Below, piece by piece: positions 17,310 through 25,278 of a DNA stretch of 64,000 nucleotides. Source of the stretch: JAFDCJ01 sp964527835. GTDB taxonomy: Bacteria > Desulfobacterota > Desulfobacteria > Desulfobacterales > JAFDCJ01. Numbering within the stretch: the stretch's first letter is position 1; each line of letters begins with the position of its first letter. The DNA is taken from the NCBI GenBank assembly GCA_964527835.1, contig CAZGNV010000008.1:31376-95375 (forward strand). Direction: 5' to 3'. The position numbers and the translations under genes were made by a program. The notes beneath the pieces were generated by a model, which worked only from the letters and a program-made list of their open reading frames with translations, was not told where the DNA came from and made no database searches.

Positions 17310-18317
17310 TCAGGGTTGGATGATCACCTTGATCGACTCGCTGCCGTCGAGCACCAGCTCAAACCCCCGGGCGGCATCTTCCAGCGGCAGCCGGTGGGTG
17401 ATCATGTCATCGACGGTGACGGTGCCGGCGGCCAGCAGCTCCATGGCCTGTTCAATGTCGGGAGGTCCGCAATAGTAGGTGGTCAGGATCCGGATTTCCC
17501 GGGTCCAGAATTCGTTGAGCGGAACGGGAACCGTTTTGTCGGGTGCGGGCACCGCGAAAAAGACAACAGCCCCGCCGCTGTCGACACATTTCCAGGCCTG
17601 TTCGACAGCCGCCATCGCCCCGGTGCACAGCATCACGACATCCGCTTTGCACCCGGTGATGTCCACCATTTGTTGGACGACATTTCCGGCGGCGTCGATG
17701 GCCTGTTCGGCGCCCATGGCCACGGCCGCCGTCCGCCGCCGTGAATTGATATCGGTGGCGATCACCCGGCAGCCTGTGGCTGCGGCCAGCTTGATCTGCA
17801 GCAGCCCGGACATGCCGCAGCCCATGACCAGCACGGTCTGCCCGGAGTCCACCCCGGCCAGCCGCTGGGCCCGCACCACGCAGGCCAGCGGTTCGATAAA
17901 GGTGCTTTGATCGTAGCTGATGGCATCCGGCAGCCGCCAGGTGCCCTTTTCCACCAGCACTTGCGGCACCCGGATGTATTCGGCCAGCCCCCCCGGCAGG
18001 CGCTCTTTGACATGCGGGCAAACCGGAAAAAGACCTTTTTTGCAGTAATCGCACTGGCCGCAGGGCACCTTGGGGGCAATGAACACCCGGTCGCCAGGCC
18101 CATAGCCGGCAACGGATTTTCCCACCTCGACCACCACCGCCCCGATTTCGTGACCCGGCACCAGGGGGGCTCTGGGCAGGCGATACCATTCGACCACATC
18201 GCTGCCGCAAATGCCGCAGGCCTGCACTTTGACCAACATCTCGCCGGGGCCGGGCACCGGACGCGGCACCTGTTCGATGCGGATGTCGCGGTTGTTATAC
18301 CAGCGGGCGATTTTCAT
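17310..18317 (-). CDS. Zinc-dependent medium-chain alcohol dehydrogenase
   Basis: 335 residues. The catalytic zinc site shows CGICGSD and GHEIGAVVVEVG. The structural zinc cysteines are CGQCDYCKKGLFPVC. The Rossmann fold is VLVMGCGMSGLLQIKLAAATG, followed by ATDINSRRRTAA, suggesting NAD preference. It resembles sorbitol or threonine dehydrogenase-like enzymes. Its ATG overlaps the stop of the LsrF-like gene by one base (TAATG), so the two are translated as a pair. A substrate that is a phosphorylated polyol or the product of the aldolase/thiolase is plausible but unproven. Confidence 0.85.
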   Translation of the reverse strand: MKIARWYNNRDIRIEQVPRPVPGPGEMLVKVQACGICGSDVVEWYRLPRAPLVPGHEIGAVVVEVGKSVAGYGPGDRVFIAPKVPCGQCDYCKKGLFPVCPHVKERLPGGLAEYIRVPQVLVEKGTWRLPDAISYDQSTFIEPLACVVRAQRLAGVDSGQTVLVMGCGMSGLLQIKLAAATGCRVIATDINSRRRTAAVAMGAEQAIDAAGNVVQQMVDITGCKADVVMLCTGAMAAVEQAWKCVDSGGAVVFFAVPAPDKTVPVPLNEFWTREIRILTTYYCGPPDIEQAMELLAAGTVTVDDMITHRLPLEDAARGFELVLDGSESIKVIIQP

Positions 18318-19195
18318 TATTGATTTTTGAGCGTCTTGTAAAGTTCCAGCGCCTTTTCCGGGGTTTCGCTGTCGTGCACCACCGCCTTGACTGCCTGGAT
18401 CATGGCCGCCGGAGATTCGGATTGAAAAATGTTGCGTCCCATGTCCACTCCCGAAGCGCCTTCCTGCACCGCCCGGTAGGCCATGGTCAGCGCATCCAGT
18501 TCGGGGATCTTCTTGCCGCCGGCCATGACGATCGGCACCGGGCAGGAGGCCGTCACGGTCTCAAAGCCGTCTTCGATGTAGTAGGTCTTGATGTACTGCG
18601 CGCCCAGCTCGGCACAGATGCGCACGGCCAGCCGGAAATAGCGCGCATCGCGGGCCATGTCCTTGCCCACCGCGGTGACGGCCAGGGTGGGAATTCCGTA
18701 GCGTAGCCCCATGTCCACCATGCGGGTCATGTTGATGATGGATTGTCTTTCATACTCCCCGCCGATGAAAACCTGCACCGCCATGGCGCAGACGTTGAGG
18801 CGGATGGCGTCTTCGATGTCCACCGCGATCTGCTCGTTGGAAAGCTCCTTTAAGATGCTGGTGCCTCCCGAAACCCGCAGCACAATGGACTGCTGGGTGG
18901 CGGCCGGGACAATGCTTCGCAGAATGCCCCGGGTGAGCATCAGCGTGTCGGCGTACGGCACAATGGGCAGGATGTTGATGTCCACGCGCTCAAGACCGGT
19001 GGTCGGCCCCTGGAAATAGCCGTGGTCAATGGCCAGCATGACCGTGCGGCCCGATCGGGGGTTGAATATGCGGGCCAGGCGGTTTTTCATCCCCCAGTCC
19101 AGGCAATTGGAGCCTTTCAGAAAAAACCCTTCGGTCTGCTGGGGCCGGTCGGTATAATATTGTTTACCTTCTTGCATGGCTTCCACGTCAGGCAT
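18317..19195 (-). CDS. LsrF-like class I aldolase (3-hydroxy-5-phosphonooxypentane-2,4-dione thiolase family)
   Basis: 292 residues, matching the length of E. coli LsrF. The DeoC/FbaB TIM-barrel shows AIDHGYFQGPTTGLER, VLRVSGGTS, and the Schiff-base lysine in QYIKTYYIEDGFE, which is the LsrF form. IVMAGGKK and GVDMGRNIFQ bind phosphate. LsrF cleaves the phospho-AI-2 product with CoA, but no lsr transporter or LsrK/LsrR is present, and close relatives act as fructose-bisphosphate or heptulosonate aldolases. The start is supported by GGAAAGGAGAG seven bases upstream. It pairs by stop/start overlap with the alcohol dehydrogenase. Confidence 0.82.
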   Translation of the reverse strand: MPDVEAMQEGKQYYTDRPQQTEGFFLKGSNCLDWGMKNRLARIFNPRSGRTVMLAIDHGYFQGPTTGLERVDINILPIVPYADTLMLTRGILRSIVPAATQQSIVLRVSGGTSILKELSNEQIAVDIEDAIRLNVCAMAVQVFIGGEYERQSIINMTRMVDMGLRYGIPTLAVTAVGKDMARDARYFRLAVRICAELGAQYIKTYYIEDGFETVTASCPVPIVMAGGKKIPELDALTMAYRAVQEGASGVDMGRNIFQSESPAAMIQAVKAVVHDSETPEKALELYKTLKNQ

Positions 19196-19405
19196 TTTTT
19201 TCTCTCCTTTCCAGGTTAACAGCTATCCTGAGGAAAATTAAAAAAAAATCCGCATGTTGATCAGGATATATTTTATCCACTGCGGACTGTCAATAATTCC
19301 TTGCCCGAATGGTGGCTCCCTCAAAACCGGAACTGTCATTACTGGCAAACTTGTGCTAAAAAAACATTGTTGCTAGGCTCAATACCCGGCTGACAGGAGG
19401 CGCCT

Positions 19406-20368
19406 TTGCTGCAATTCAAAGCCGTTTTAAAGGCCCATAAAATAATCGCCGGCCATGTTCACCGCACCCCGGTGCTCACCTGCCGGTCCTTAAACGCCAT
19501 TTGCGGCGCAAAGCTGTATTTCAAATGCGAAAACTTTCAAAAAGTCGGCGCCTTTAAATTCCGCGGGGCCCTGCATGCCGTACTGACGCTGACAGACGCC
19601 CAGGCCGCCCGCGGGGTGGCCACCCACAGTTCCGGCAACCATGCCGCCGCCCTGGCGCTGGCCGCGGCCATGCAAAAAATTGCGGCCCACATTGTCATGC
19701 CGCGGAGCGCCCCGGCGGTCAAGCAAAAAGCCGTCAGGGGCTACGGCGCCCGGATCACCTTCTGCGAGCCCACCCTTGAAGCCCGCGAAGAGGCCATCGC
19801 GCAGGTGCTGCAGGACACCAGCGCGGTTTTCGTCCACCCCTATGACGATGATAAAGTGATCTGCGGCCAGGGCACCGCCGCTTTGGAGCTGCTGGAGCAG
19901 ATGCCGCCGCCGGATGTCGTCATCGCCCCGGTGGGCGGCGGGGGACTGCTCAGCGGCACGGCCATCGCCGTCAGCCATCTTTGCCCCACCGCGCGGGTCA
20001 TCGGGGCCGAACCGAAAAATGCCGACGATGCCCGCTGCTCTTTTCACTCCCGCACCCTGGTCCCTTCGGTAGATCCTCAAACCATCGCCGACGGGCTGCT
20101 GACCTCCCTGAGCCCGCGCACCTTCGAAATCATCGGCCAGCGGGTGGCTGACATCCTCACGGCCACCGAAGAGGGGATCGTGGGGGCCATGCGCCTGATC
20201 TGGGAACGCATGAAAATCGTGGTGGAACCTTCTGCGGCGGTGCCCCTGGCCATCGTCATGGAGCACCCCGGCGCGTTTCAGGGCCAAACCGTGGGGCTGA
20301 TCCTTTCCGGCGGCAACGTCGACCTGAGCCAGCTGCTTTCGGCTTTTAAACCGGAAAATGCTCCATGA
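19406..20368 (+). CDS. Threonine/serine dehydratase-like PLP enzyme
   Basis: 320 residues, fold type II PLP enzyme. The cofactor lysine is K51 in GAFKFRGA, asparagine is in SSGNHAAALALAA, and the phosphate-binding loop is PVGGGGLLSG near residue 177. There is no C-terminal regulatory ACT domain, so it belongs to the short catabolic threonine dehydratase / serine racemase group. It would deaminate L-threonine or L-serine to 2-oxobutyrate or pyruvate. The TTG start at 19406 is chosen because AGGAGG ends six bases before it. It is monocistronic as far as can be seen. Confidence 0.85.
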   Translation: MLQFKAVLKAHKIIAGHVHRTPVLTCRSLNAICGAKLYFKCENFQKVGAFKFRGALHAVLTLTDAQAARGVATHSSGNHAAALALAAAMQKIAAHIVMPRSAPAVKQKAVRGYGARITFCEPTLEAREEAIAQVLQDTSAVFVHPYDDDKVICGQGTAALELLEQMPPPDVVIAPVGGGGLLSGTAIAVSHLCPTARVIGAEPKNADDARCSFHSRTLVPSVDPQTIADGLLTSLSPRTFEIIGQRVADILTATEEGIVGAMRLIWERMKIVVEPSAAVPLAIVMEHPGAFQGQTVGLILSGGNVDLSQLLSAFKPENAP

Positions 20369-20770
20369 ACTGCAACACTGCATCAGATGAGGTCCGGCGG
20401 TGATTTGATGATACCGGCATAATTCCGCCAAAAGACAAGTGATGAACCCTTCGATTTGAACATGTTCAGATTCTTCGGGGATCATCGGATTCGGTCTAAT
20501 GGAAATAAAGATTGGCAGCGATTAACCAAAAACGTAAAATCTATTTTACGTAATACACATTAAAATATATTTATCATTTTTGATTTTTTCTGGTCGGTAC
20601 ACCGGGCGTCGCATGATTGATCTGAGCATTTTTTTCGACACCCAGCAAAACCTGATCAGCCGTCTTAGGGCTGCTCATCGGCGCTCTTTTTTTGATAAGG
20701 TCAACTGGAACGGCCGGCTCATTGGCATCAGTGGTGTGGATGCTTGGCATGCTGTATTAAAATAAACCCT
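20369..20770. other. Intergenic gap with a 9-bp inverted repeat
   Basis: About 400 bases without a convincing gene separate the dehydratase from the HigBA module. An exact inverted repeat ACGTAAAAT-CT-ATTTTACGT lies at 20532-20551 in AT-rich sequence, well below the local GC content. It may be an operator or a remnant of the island boundary. A 61-codon frame at 20580-20765 has no ribosome site or recognisable sequence. Confidence 0.35.
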
Positions 20771-21082
20771 TTAAGCAGTGGTTTCCCGGATGGGTCTGGC
20801 CTTTTCAATCCGGGCCCGGCGTTGGGGTGTATGCAACGCGGCCCAGATGTCATTTCTGCGCTGCAGGTTCAGCCAAAAATCCGGTGTATTGCCAAATACT
20901 TTGGCAAGCATCAAGGCTGTGTCCACCGTGACAGAGCGTTTGTTGTTGCAGAGCTCGTTAACCGTCCGGCGACTGACCCCCATCGCTTTGGCCAATTGCC
21001 CCTGGGTGACAGCCAATGGTTCCATAAACTCTTCAATGAGCATCTCTCCAACACTGACCGGTTGACGTTTGGTAATTATCAT
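20771..21082 (-). CDS. higA: HigA-type antitoxin (XRE family)
   Basis: 103 residues. The HTH_XRE domain spans about residues 24-80 (VTQGQLAKAMGVSRRTVNELCNNK...). The characteristic HigA segment DTALMLAKVFGNTPDFWLNLQRR follows. The opening PVSVGEMLIEEFMEPLAV is also typical. It neutralises HigB and autoregulates the operon. It is the second gene, nine bases after the toxin, which is the usual HigBA order with the toxin first. Confidence 0.92.
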   Translation of the reverse strand: MIITKRQPVSVGEMLIEEFMEPLAVTQGQLAKAMGVSRRTVNELCNNKRSVTVDTALMLAKVFGNTPDFWLNLQRRNDIWAALHTPQRRARIEKARPIRETTA

Positions 21083-21091
21083 TTTATCACC

Positions 21092-21388
21092 TCATTTATA
21101 ACTGTGGCTGTCCAGATAAACCTTATCAGCCTCACCCCGTTCATCGTCCCATGAAAATAGCAGCCGGTATTGATCATTCACCCGTATAGAACACAGCCCT
21201 TTGAGTTTTCCGGCCAACTTCTCAAAATGATTGCTGGGAGGGCTCCGCAAGTCAAGATTACAGGTCGCATCATCGAGCAATTGCAATTTTCGAAAAAGCC
21301 GCGAGCGAATATCGGAGGGGATTTTTTTGCTTTGTTTGTTTTCTATAAAGAAATTCCGCAGCCATGTGTCGCGAAACCGTTTAATCAT
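21092..21388 (-). CDS. higB: HigB-type toxin (RelE superfamily mRNA interferase)
   Basis: 98 residues of HigB type, with the sequence order RKLQLLDDATCNLDLRSPPSNHFEKLAGKLKGLCSIRVNDQYRLLFSW. This is the ribosome-dependent RNase fold of HigB/RelE. Normal length is about 92-100, so the toxin appears complete. The start is just inside the downstream edge of a 10-bp inverted repeat, consistent with autorepression by the antitoxin. Confidence 0.92.
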   Translation of the reverse strand: MIKRFRDTWLRNFFIENKQSKKIPSDIRSRLFRKLQLLDDATCNLDLRSPPSNHFEKLAGKLKGLCSIRVNDQYRLLFSWDDERGEADKVYLDSHSYK

Positions 21389-21392
21389 AGTA

Positions 21393-21419
21393 ACAATGTA
21401 ACATGCATGGTTACATTGT
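21393..21419. promoter_or_regulatory. Candidate HigA operator (10-bp perfect inverted repeat)
   Basis: The arms ACAATGTAAC (21393-21402) and GTTACATTGT (21410-21419) are exact inverses around a seven-base centre. The site abuts the higB start codon (21388) on its upstream side, where an autoregulatory antitoxin dimer would block transcription. No other gene starts within 90 bases. Confidence 0.65.
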
Positions 21420-21511
21420 CAAGCAAAATCGTATCCTTGCTGTCGCCAACTCTGAACTTTACAACTCCAGCCACAAGATATACTTTAAAATATATATTCA
21501 AGGGGTTGATC

Positions 21512-21739
21512 ATGAACACGGCAAAGTTGTTTAAAAACGGCAAAAGCCAGGCGGTAAGGCTGCCCAAGGAGTTTAGATTTGAGGGAACCGAGGTCTATAT
21601 CAAGAAGATCGGCCGCAGTGTCATGTTGATACCGAAAGTGGACCCCTGGGAGTCGTTGTTGAGCAGCCTGGATGATTTCAGCGATGACTTTATGGCCGAA
21701 CGCGGACAGCCGGCCTTGCAAAAGCGCGAGGCTCCGTGA
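21512..21739 (+). CDS. vapB: VapB-type antitoxin (SpoVT/AbrB-like)
   Basis: 75 residues from the ATG at 21512, preceded by AAGGGG. The opening MNTAKLFKNGKSQAVRLPKEF is the swapped-hairpin DNA-binding domain of VapB/MazE antitoxins. The C-terminal 30 residues (SLDDFSDDFMAERGQPALQ) form the toxin-wrapping tail. The -10-like TATACT and AT-rich partial inverted repeats just upstream (about 21476-21500) may be the promoter and operator. Longer in-frame extension upstream is not a real start. The stop overlaps the vapC start by one base. Confidence 0.9.
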   Translation: MNTAKLFKNGKSQAVRLPKEFRFEGTEVYIKKIGRSVMLIPKVDPWESLLSSLDDFSDDFMAERGQPALQKREAP

Positions 21740-22140
21740 TGCGCTACCTGCTGGACACCAACAGTTGTATTTATCTCATCCGCAACAAGCCGATCAACGT
21801 GCTTAAAAAATTGCGCAAATTTAAGATCTCCGACATTGGCATCTCCTCGATCACGCTTTCTGAACTCGAATACGGGGTTGCCAAAAGCGCCCGCAAGGAA
21901 AAGAACCGGGAGGCGCTGATTAAATTTGTGGTGCCTTTGGAAATCGTTGCCTACGATGACAAAGCGGCTGTTCATTACGGGGAGATCCGCACTTTTCTTG
22001 AAAAAAAAGGAACTCCCATTGGCGCCATGGATCTACTGATCGGTGCCCATGCCAGAAGCATGACCGTGACCCTCGTGACAAACAATTTGCGAGAATTCAA
22101 AAAGATCCCGGGTTTGCAGGTGGAAAACTGGACCGCCTGA
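21739..22140 (+). CDS. vapC: VapC-type toxin (PIN-domain ribonuclease)
   Basis: 133 residues from the ATG at 21739 (TGATG overlap with vapB); a GTG one codon earlier is possible. The PIN acidic residues are in YLLDTNSCIYLI, LSELEYGVAKS and GAMDLLIGAHA, with the closing TNNLREFKKIPGLQVENW. It matches the VapC group that cleaves tRNA-fMet (inference from overall pattern). It is normal length and complete. Confidence 0.93.
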   Translation: MRYLLDTNSCIYLIRNKPINVLKKLRKFKISDIGISSITLSELEYGVAKSARKEKNREALIKFVVPLEIVAYDDKAAVHYGEIRTFLEKKGTPIGAMDLLIGAHARSMTVTLVTNNLREFKKIPGLQVENWTA

Positions 22141-22478
22141 TGTTCAGATTGCCCCTGAAGTTGCAACACCAACACGATATGGAATTGCTGAAATCAAAAA
22201 CCAAAGATTATCCGGGCCGGCATATCCGCATTGCAGTCGATGATCCGGATCTTGATTTTGCAGCTGCCAAGGATATTGCCAGGCAAAAGGCCGCAGCGCT
22301 GGGCGCGGATCCCATGCTGCTTGCCTGGTACCAGGGACAGACCGGCGAATCCTATCCAAACCTGGAGTGCGGCCGCAATGATAAACCGGCCTGGATCGTG
22401 TATGCCGAGTCAAGGGGCGCCGACCTGACCGTTGACATCAACGATGGGCAATTCGTTTTCATCTATCTGTCATTGTAA
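22140..22478 (+). CDS. Small protein resembling the AF1514 (DUF5619) family
   Basis: 112 residues if it starts at the ATG overlapping the vapC stop (TGATG); a second ATG at 22179 would give 99 residues. The body shows HIRIAVDDPDLDFAAAKDIARQKAAALGADPMLL and ends DINDGQFVFIYLSL, a ferredoxin-like alternation. The AF1514 resemblance is from memory and moderate. Members have no known function. It may be a passenger of the VapBC operon, given the overlapping start. Confidence 0.6.
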   Translation: MFRLPLKLQHQHDMELLKSKTKDYPGRHIRIAVDDPDLDFAAAKDIARQKAAALGADPMLLAWYQGQTGESYPNLECGRNDKPAWIVYAESRGADLTVDINDGQFVFIYLSL

Positions 22479-22560
22479 TTGCGGCATGCATTAACGTGAA
22501 CCTTTTAATGCTGATAAACCTGGTGAAAAGAAGTATATTTGAATCCCCATCGGTAACAAG

Positions 22561-22737
22561 ATGCTGGAAAAATACCAAAAAAAGTTAGCAAATCTGCGCA
22601 CGGATAAAAACAGAAACCGTCGCCCAGCCATGACGAATCATCTGGCTCCGCACAAGCCTTTTCTTTTGCTGTCCGTGATGGATCTGATCGCCCAGGGAAT
22701 TATCACCCAAAATTTTATTGAACCTTCTTTCAAGTAA
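22561..22737 (+). pseudogene. Truncated McrA/HNH-type restriction endonuclease, N-terminal fragment
   Basis: A 58-codon frame that begins with the N-terminus typical of sulfur-binding-domain HNH endonucleases (ScoMcrA-like). The key segment is APHKPFLLLSVMDLIAQGII, followed by TQNFIEPSF. The normal protein continues for 200-300 residues, but here two stop codons follow directly. The rest of the gene is missing, so this is a deletion remnant of a phosphorothioate- or methylation-dependent restriction enzyme. There is no convincing ribosome site. Confidence 0.65.
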
Positions 22738-23040
22738 TAGATACGGGGCTATTTTTAGAGCCCATCGTGATTTGAACCGGGCAAAGGAAGCCGTTGGTTG
22801 TGTTTAAGCCCGAAGACGGCCATGTGATCGCCCTGGACCGCAGCAAGGCGGATGCTGAAAAGGCAGCCATGTTTCTCAGACATACGGTGTTTCGGCGGGT
22901 CGGTCGGTGAATTTAAAACGGTATCGGCAAAAAACAAGCAGTTGGGAATGTGATCGACGGAGCGGCTGCATTCAGCTGTTTATTGAGAGCGGTTAGGGGT
23001 GAAGGCGAATAAGGCGATGGACCAGCGCCGTCGTTGCCCT
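22738..23040. other. Remnant region downstream of the endonuclease fragment
   Basis: No intact gene. A hairpin GGGCT...AGCCC at about 22746-22762 follows the truncated endonuclease. A short frame at 22800-22910 (GTG start, 36 codons) reads VFKPEDGHVIALDRSKADAE and looks like coding sequence, but I do not recognise it; it may be a second gene fragment left by the same deletion. Confidence 0.3.
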
Positions 23041-24222
23041 TTATCCAGGAAGTGCAGTGAGTGTTTCCCAAAGATTGTCGACATGCAAAGGATTGAAGAT
23101 GCTCACCCCGCGGACCTGGAATTGCTGCGCCCCGTTGTAAAGCACAGCCCCGGCATCTATCCGGTCGACTGTCAAAGTTCGGAAGCGTTCCAGGCCTTTG
23201 ATGAAGCCTGCAGAAAAAGTGGCGGCGGACTTGATTTCCAACGGTATGATCTTGGCGCCTTCCCTGATCAGCAGATCCACCTCATTGCCATGGGAGTCGC
23301 GGAAGAAATAGATTTCGGGCCGGATGCCCTTGTTAAGCGCACCCTTGACAATGTCTGTAATTACAAGGTTCTCATACAGGTGGCCGCGCAGGGGGTCGCG
23401 GGCGGCCTGTTTTTCCGTGTGAATGCCCAGGAGGAAGGCCGCCAACCCCACGTCCGTGAAGTATATTTTGGCGGATTTGACCACACGCTTGCGGATATTG
23501 CTGAAAAACGGTGGCAGCTCGAAAACAACATACGAGGCTTGCAACACGCTCAACCAGGTTCTGATGGTTGTCGCAGATACGCCAACGTCGTTTGAAAGGG
23601 CCGCAAGGTTGACAACCTGTCCCACACGGCCTGCCAACAGGGTCAGGAACACCTGAAAGGGGGTAAGATCTCGCAAATTAATGAGCGCGCGCACATCGCG
23701 TTCCACATAGGTTTGCAGATAGCCGTTGTAGAACCTGCGGGGAGCCAACCCTTCCTCATGGACACGGGGAAAACATCCACAGGCCACCAGTTCGAAGGCC
23801 CTCCAGCCGGCTTTGTATCGGCGCAGCTCGGCAATAGAAAAAGGCCATAATGTCAGTATGGCGGTGCGACCGGCCAGAGACTGGGAAATGGCCTCGTGCA
23901 GGCGTGGCTGGTGGCTTCCGGTAAGAATGAAGTCCCCCGGCTTGCCGGCTTTATCCACGATGCCTTGGATGTATGAAAGCAGGATGGGAAGGCGCTGTAC
24001 CTCGTCTATGATCGCGCCTTGTTCCATCTGGCCAAGGAATCCCCGGGGATCGGCTTCGGCTGCCAAGCGTACATCCGGATCTTCCATGGAGAAGTAAGGC
24101 TTGTCCGGGAACGTCATCTGAACCAGCGTGGTTTTGCCAGACTGCCGGGGCCCTAGGACCGTGACTACAGGGTATTCACCACTGCTATCCAGCAATTCCT
24201 TTGAAATATCACGGGTAATCAT
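23041..24222 (-). CDS. AAA_14/DUF4143-family ATPase
   Basis: 393 residues. Walker A GPRQSGKTT is at 24-32, and Walker B/glutamate is in AIIDEVQRLP. Sensor-type FILTGSHQPRLHEAISQSLAGR follows. The DUF4143 half holds a winged-helix-like segment (AALSNDVGVSATTIRTWLSVLQASY). A PD-(D/E)XK-like nuclease core closes it, with GNEVDLLIREGAKIIPLEIKSA (aspartate and ExK). The family is common in accessory islands and often behaves like a selfish or defence-associated gene; its role is unknown. A second, divergent member is encoded at 56850-58028. A strong inverted repeat precedes the start. Confidence 0.88.
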   Translation of the reverse strand: MITRDISKELLDSSGEYPVVTVLGPRQSGKTTLVQMTFPDKPYFSMEDPDVRLAAEADPRGFLGQMEQGAIIDEVQRLPILLSYIQGIVDKAGKPGDFILTGSHQPRLHEAISQSLAGRTAILTLWPFSIAELRRYKAGWRAFELVACGCFPRVHEEGLAPRRFYNGYLQTYVERDVRALINLRDLTPFQVFLTLLAGRVGQVVNLAALSNDVGVSATTIRTWLSVLQASYVVFELPPFFSNIRKRVVKSAKIYFTDVGLAAFLLGIHTEKQAARDPLRGHLYENLVITDIVKGALNKGIRPEIYFFRDSHGNEVDLLIREGAKIIPLEIKSAATFSAGFIKGLERFRTLTVDRIDAGAVLYNGAQQFQVRGVSIFNPLHVDNLWETLTALPG

Positions 24223-24243
24223 GTGGATACTCTAACCGAAAAT

Positions 24244-24278
24244 TGTGCAAATCACAAGTAAAAGTTGTGTTTTGCACA
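24244..24278. promoter_or_regulatory. 14-bp inverted repeat upstream of the AAA_14 ATPase gene
   Basis: The arms TGTGCAAATCACAA (24244-24257) and TTGTGTTTTGCACA (24265-24278) pair with one mismatch across a seven-base spacer. They begin 21 bases upstream of the ATPase start on the minus strand. Position and size fit an operator, perhaps bound by the winged-helix portion of the ATPase itself (inference). Confidence 0.55.
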
Positions 24279-24456
24279 TTGTTATTATAATTGATGCAAC
24301 AATCCTGTATTAGATTCTGCATAAATGAAAATTCAATGTTCAATTTGCAGGGCAAATTGGCTTGAACGGATGCATCTTCCTGTAATCTGAAGGCTTTAAG
24401 CGGACATCAAGAATTTACCGAAGAAATAGATCTCGGGCCGGGTGCGTCATGTGAAT

Positions 24457-25278
24457 TTAGTGGAAGGGGACCGTGTCCAGCATCCTGGCCCACAGCTTTC
24501 TGATGGTGGCCACGGAGTGCGTCCCCTTGATGACAATCACCTGCTGCGGGGGCAAGATTGCGGCCAGCAGTCCCTGGCCCATGGCGTAGCCGTCGTCATC
24601 GCCGTAGCCCAGGTAAATGGGGGGCAGACGGTCCTGCTGCCGGTCGTATTTTTTCAGCCAGTCCCACAATAGCCGCTGCCAGTCGCTGTCGTCATAATCG
24701 CCGGGGTCCCACCGGCGCACGCCCCCGGCCTGGATGATTTCTTCCAGAATCTCGCGCTCCCCCAGAAACGGGGCCAGCAGGACGATGCCGGCGATGCCGC
24801 TGTTATCGGCATAATTGCGCAGATACAGCAGGGAGCCCAGCCCGCCCATGGAAACGCCCACCAGCCAGATGTTGGTGTAGCCGGCGGCGCGCGCCGGTTC
24901 GATCACGTCTTCTCTCAGGCGCTTGTCCAGGGTGCGGGCGTAGTAATAGGCCAGGTGCGCATTGGGGGCCACCATGTCATAGGGCAGGCCCTTGTCGCGC
25001 ACCATTGCCACGAAGCCCTCTTTTTCAAAGGTTTGATGGTCGCCGTAAAGGGCCCGGATAAACACGATCAGGTTATGGTGTTCGTTTTCGGGAGCTGTTT
25101 TGTAAGTCAGCGTTTCCAATGGCTTTTTGGCGAAATAGGAGCATCCGCCGGCCGGCAGGAACAGCAGGATGATGGCCAGACCGGTCAGGGGTCCACGGAT
25201 CCGGCAGGATCGCCATGGGAGCACTTTAGATTGGGGATCGCGGCCGCAATCTGGATTTTCAGGTGGATATTGGTTCAT
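24457..25278 (-). CDS. Lipoprotein alpha/beta hydrolase
   Basis: 273 residues. A hydrophobic segment ends in the lipobox LPAGGC (cysteine 46). The hydrolase core has strand LIVFIRALYGDHQTF, nucleophile serine in LVGVSMGGLGS, an acidic residue near GYGDDDGYA and the histidine in KGTHSVATIRKLW. Probably an envelope esterase or lipase; the substrate is unknown. The likely start may be internal, because the first 28 residues before the membrane segment are unusually long for a lipoprotein signal. It overlaps the preceding M23-like gene by 20 bases. Confidence 0.75.
   Translation of the reverse strand: MNQYPPENPDCGRDPQSKVLPWRSCRIRGPLTGLAIILLFLPAGGCSYFAKKPLETLTYKTAPENEHHNLIVFIRALYGDHQTFEKEGFVAMVRDKGLPYDMVAPNAHLAYYYARTLDKRLREDVIEPARAAGYTNIWLVGVSMGGLGSLLYLRNYADNSGIAGIVLLAPFLGEREILEEIIQAGGVRRWDPGDYDDSDWQRLLWDWLKKYDRQQDRLPPIYLGYGDDDGYAMGQGLLAAILPPQQVIVIKGTHSVATIRKLWARMLDTVPFH

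Noticed and set aside
20580..20765. 61-codon frame before HigBA
   Set aside because: No ribosome site and no similarity to known proteins; lies in AT-rich intergenic sequence.
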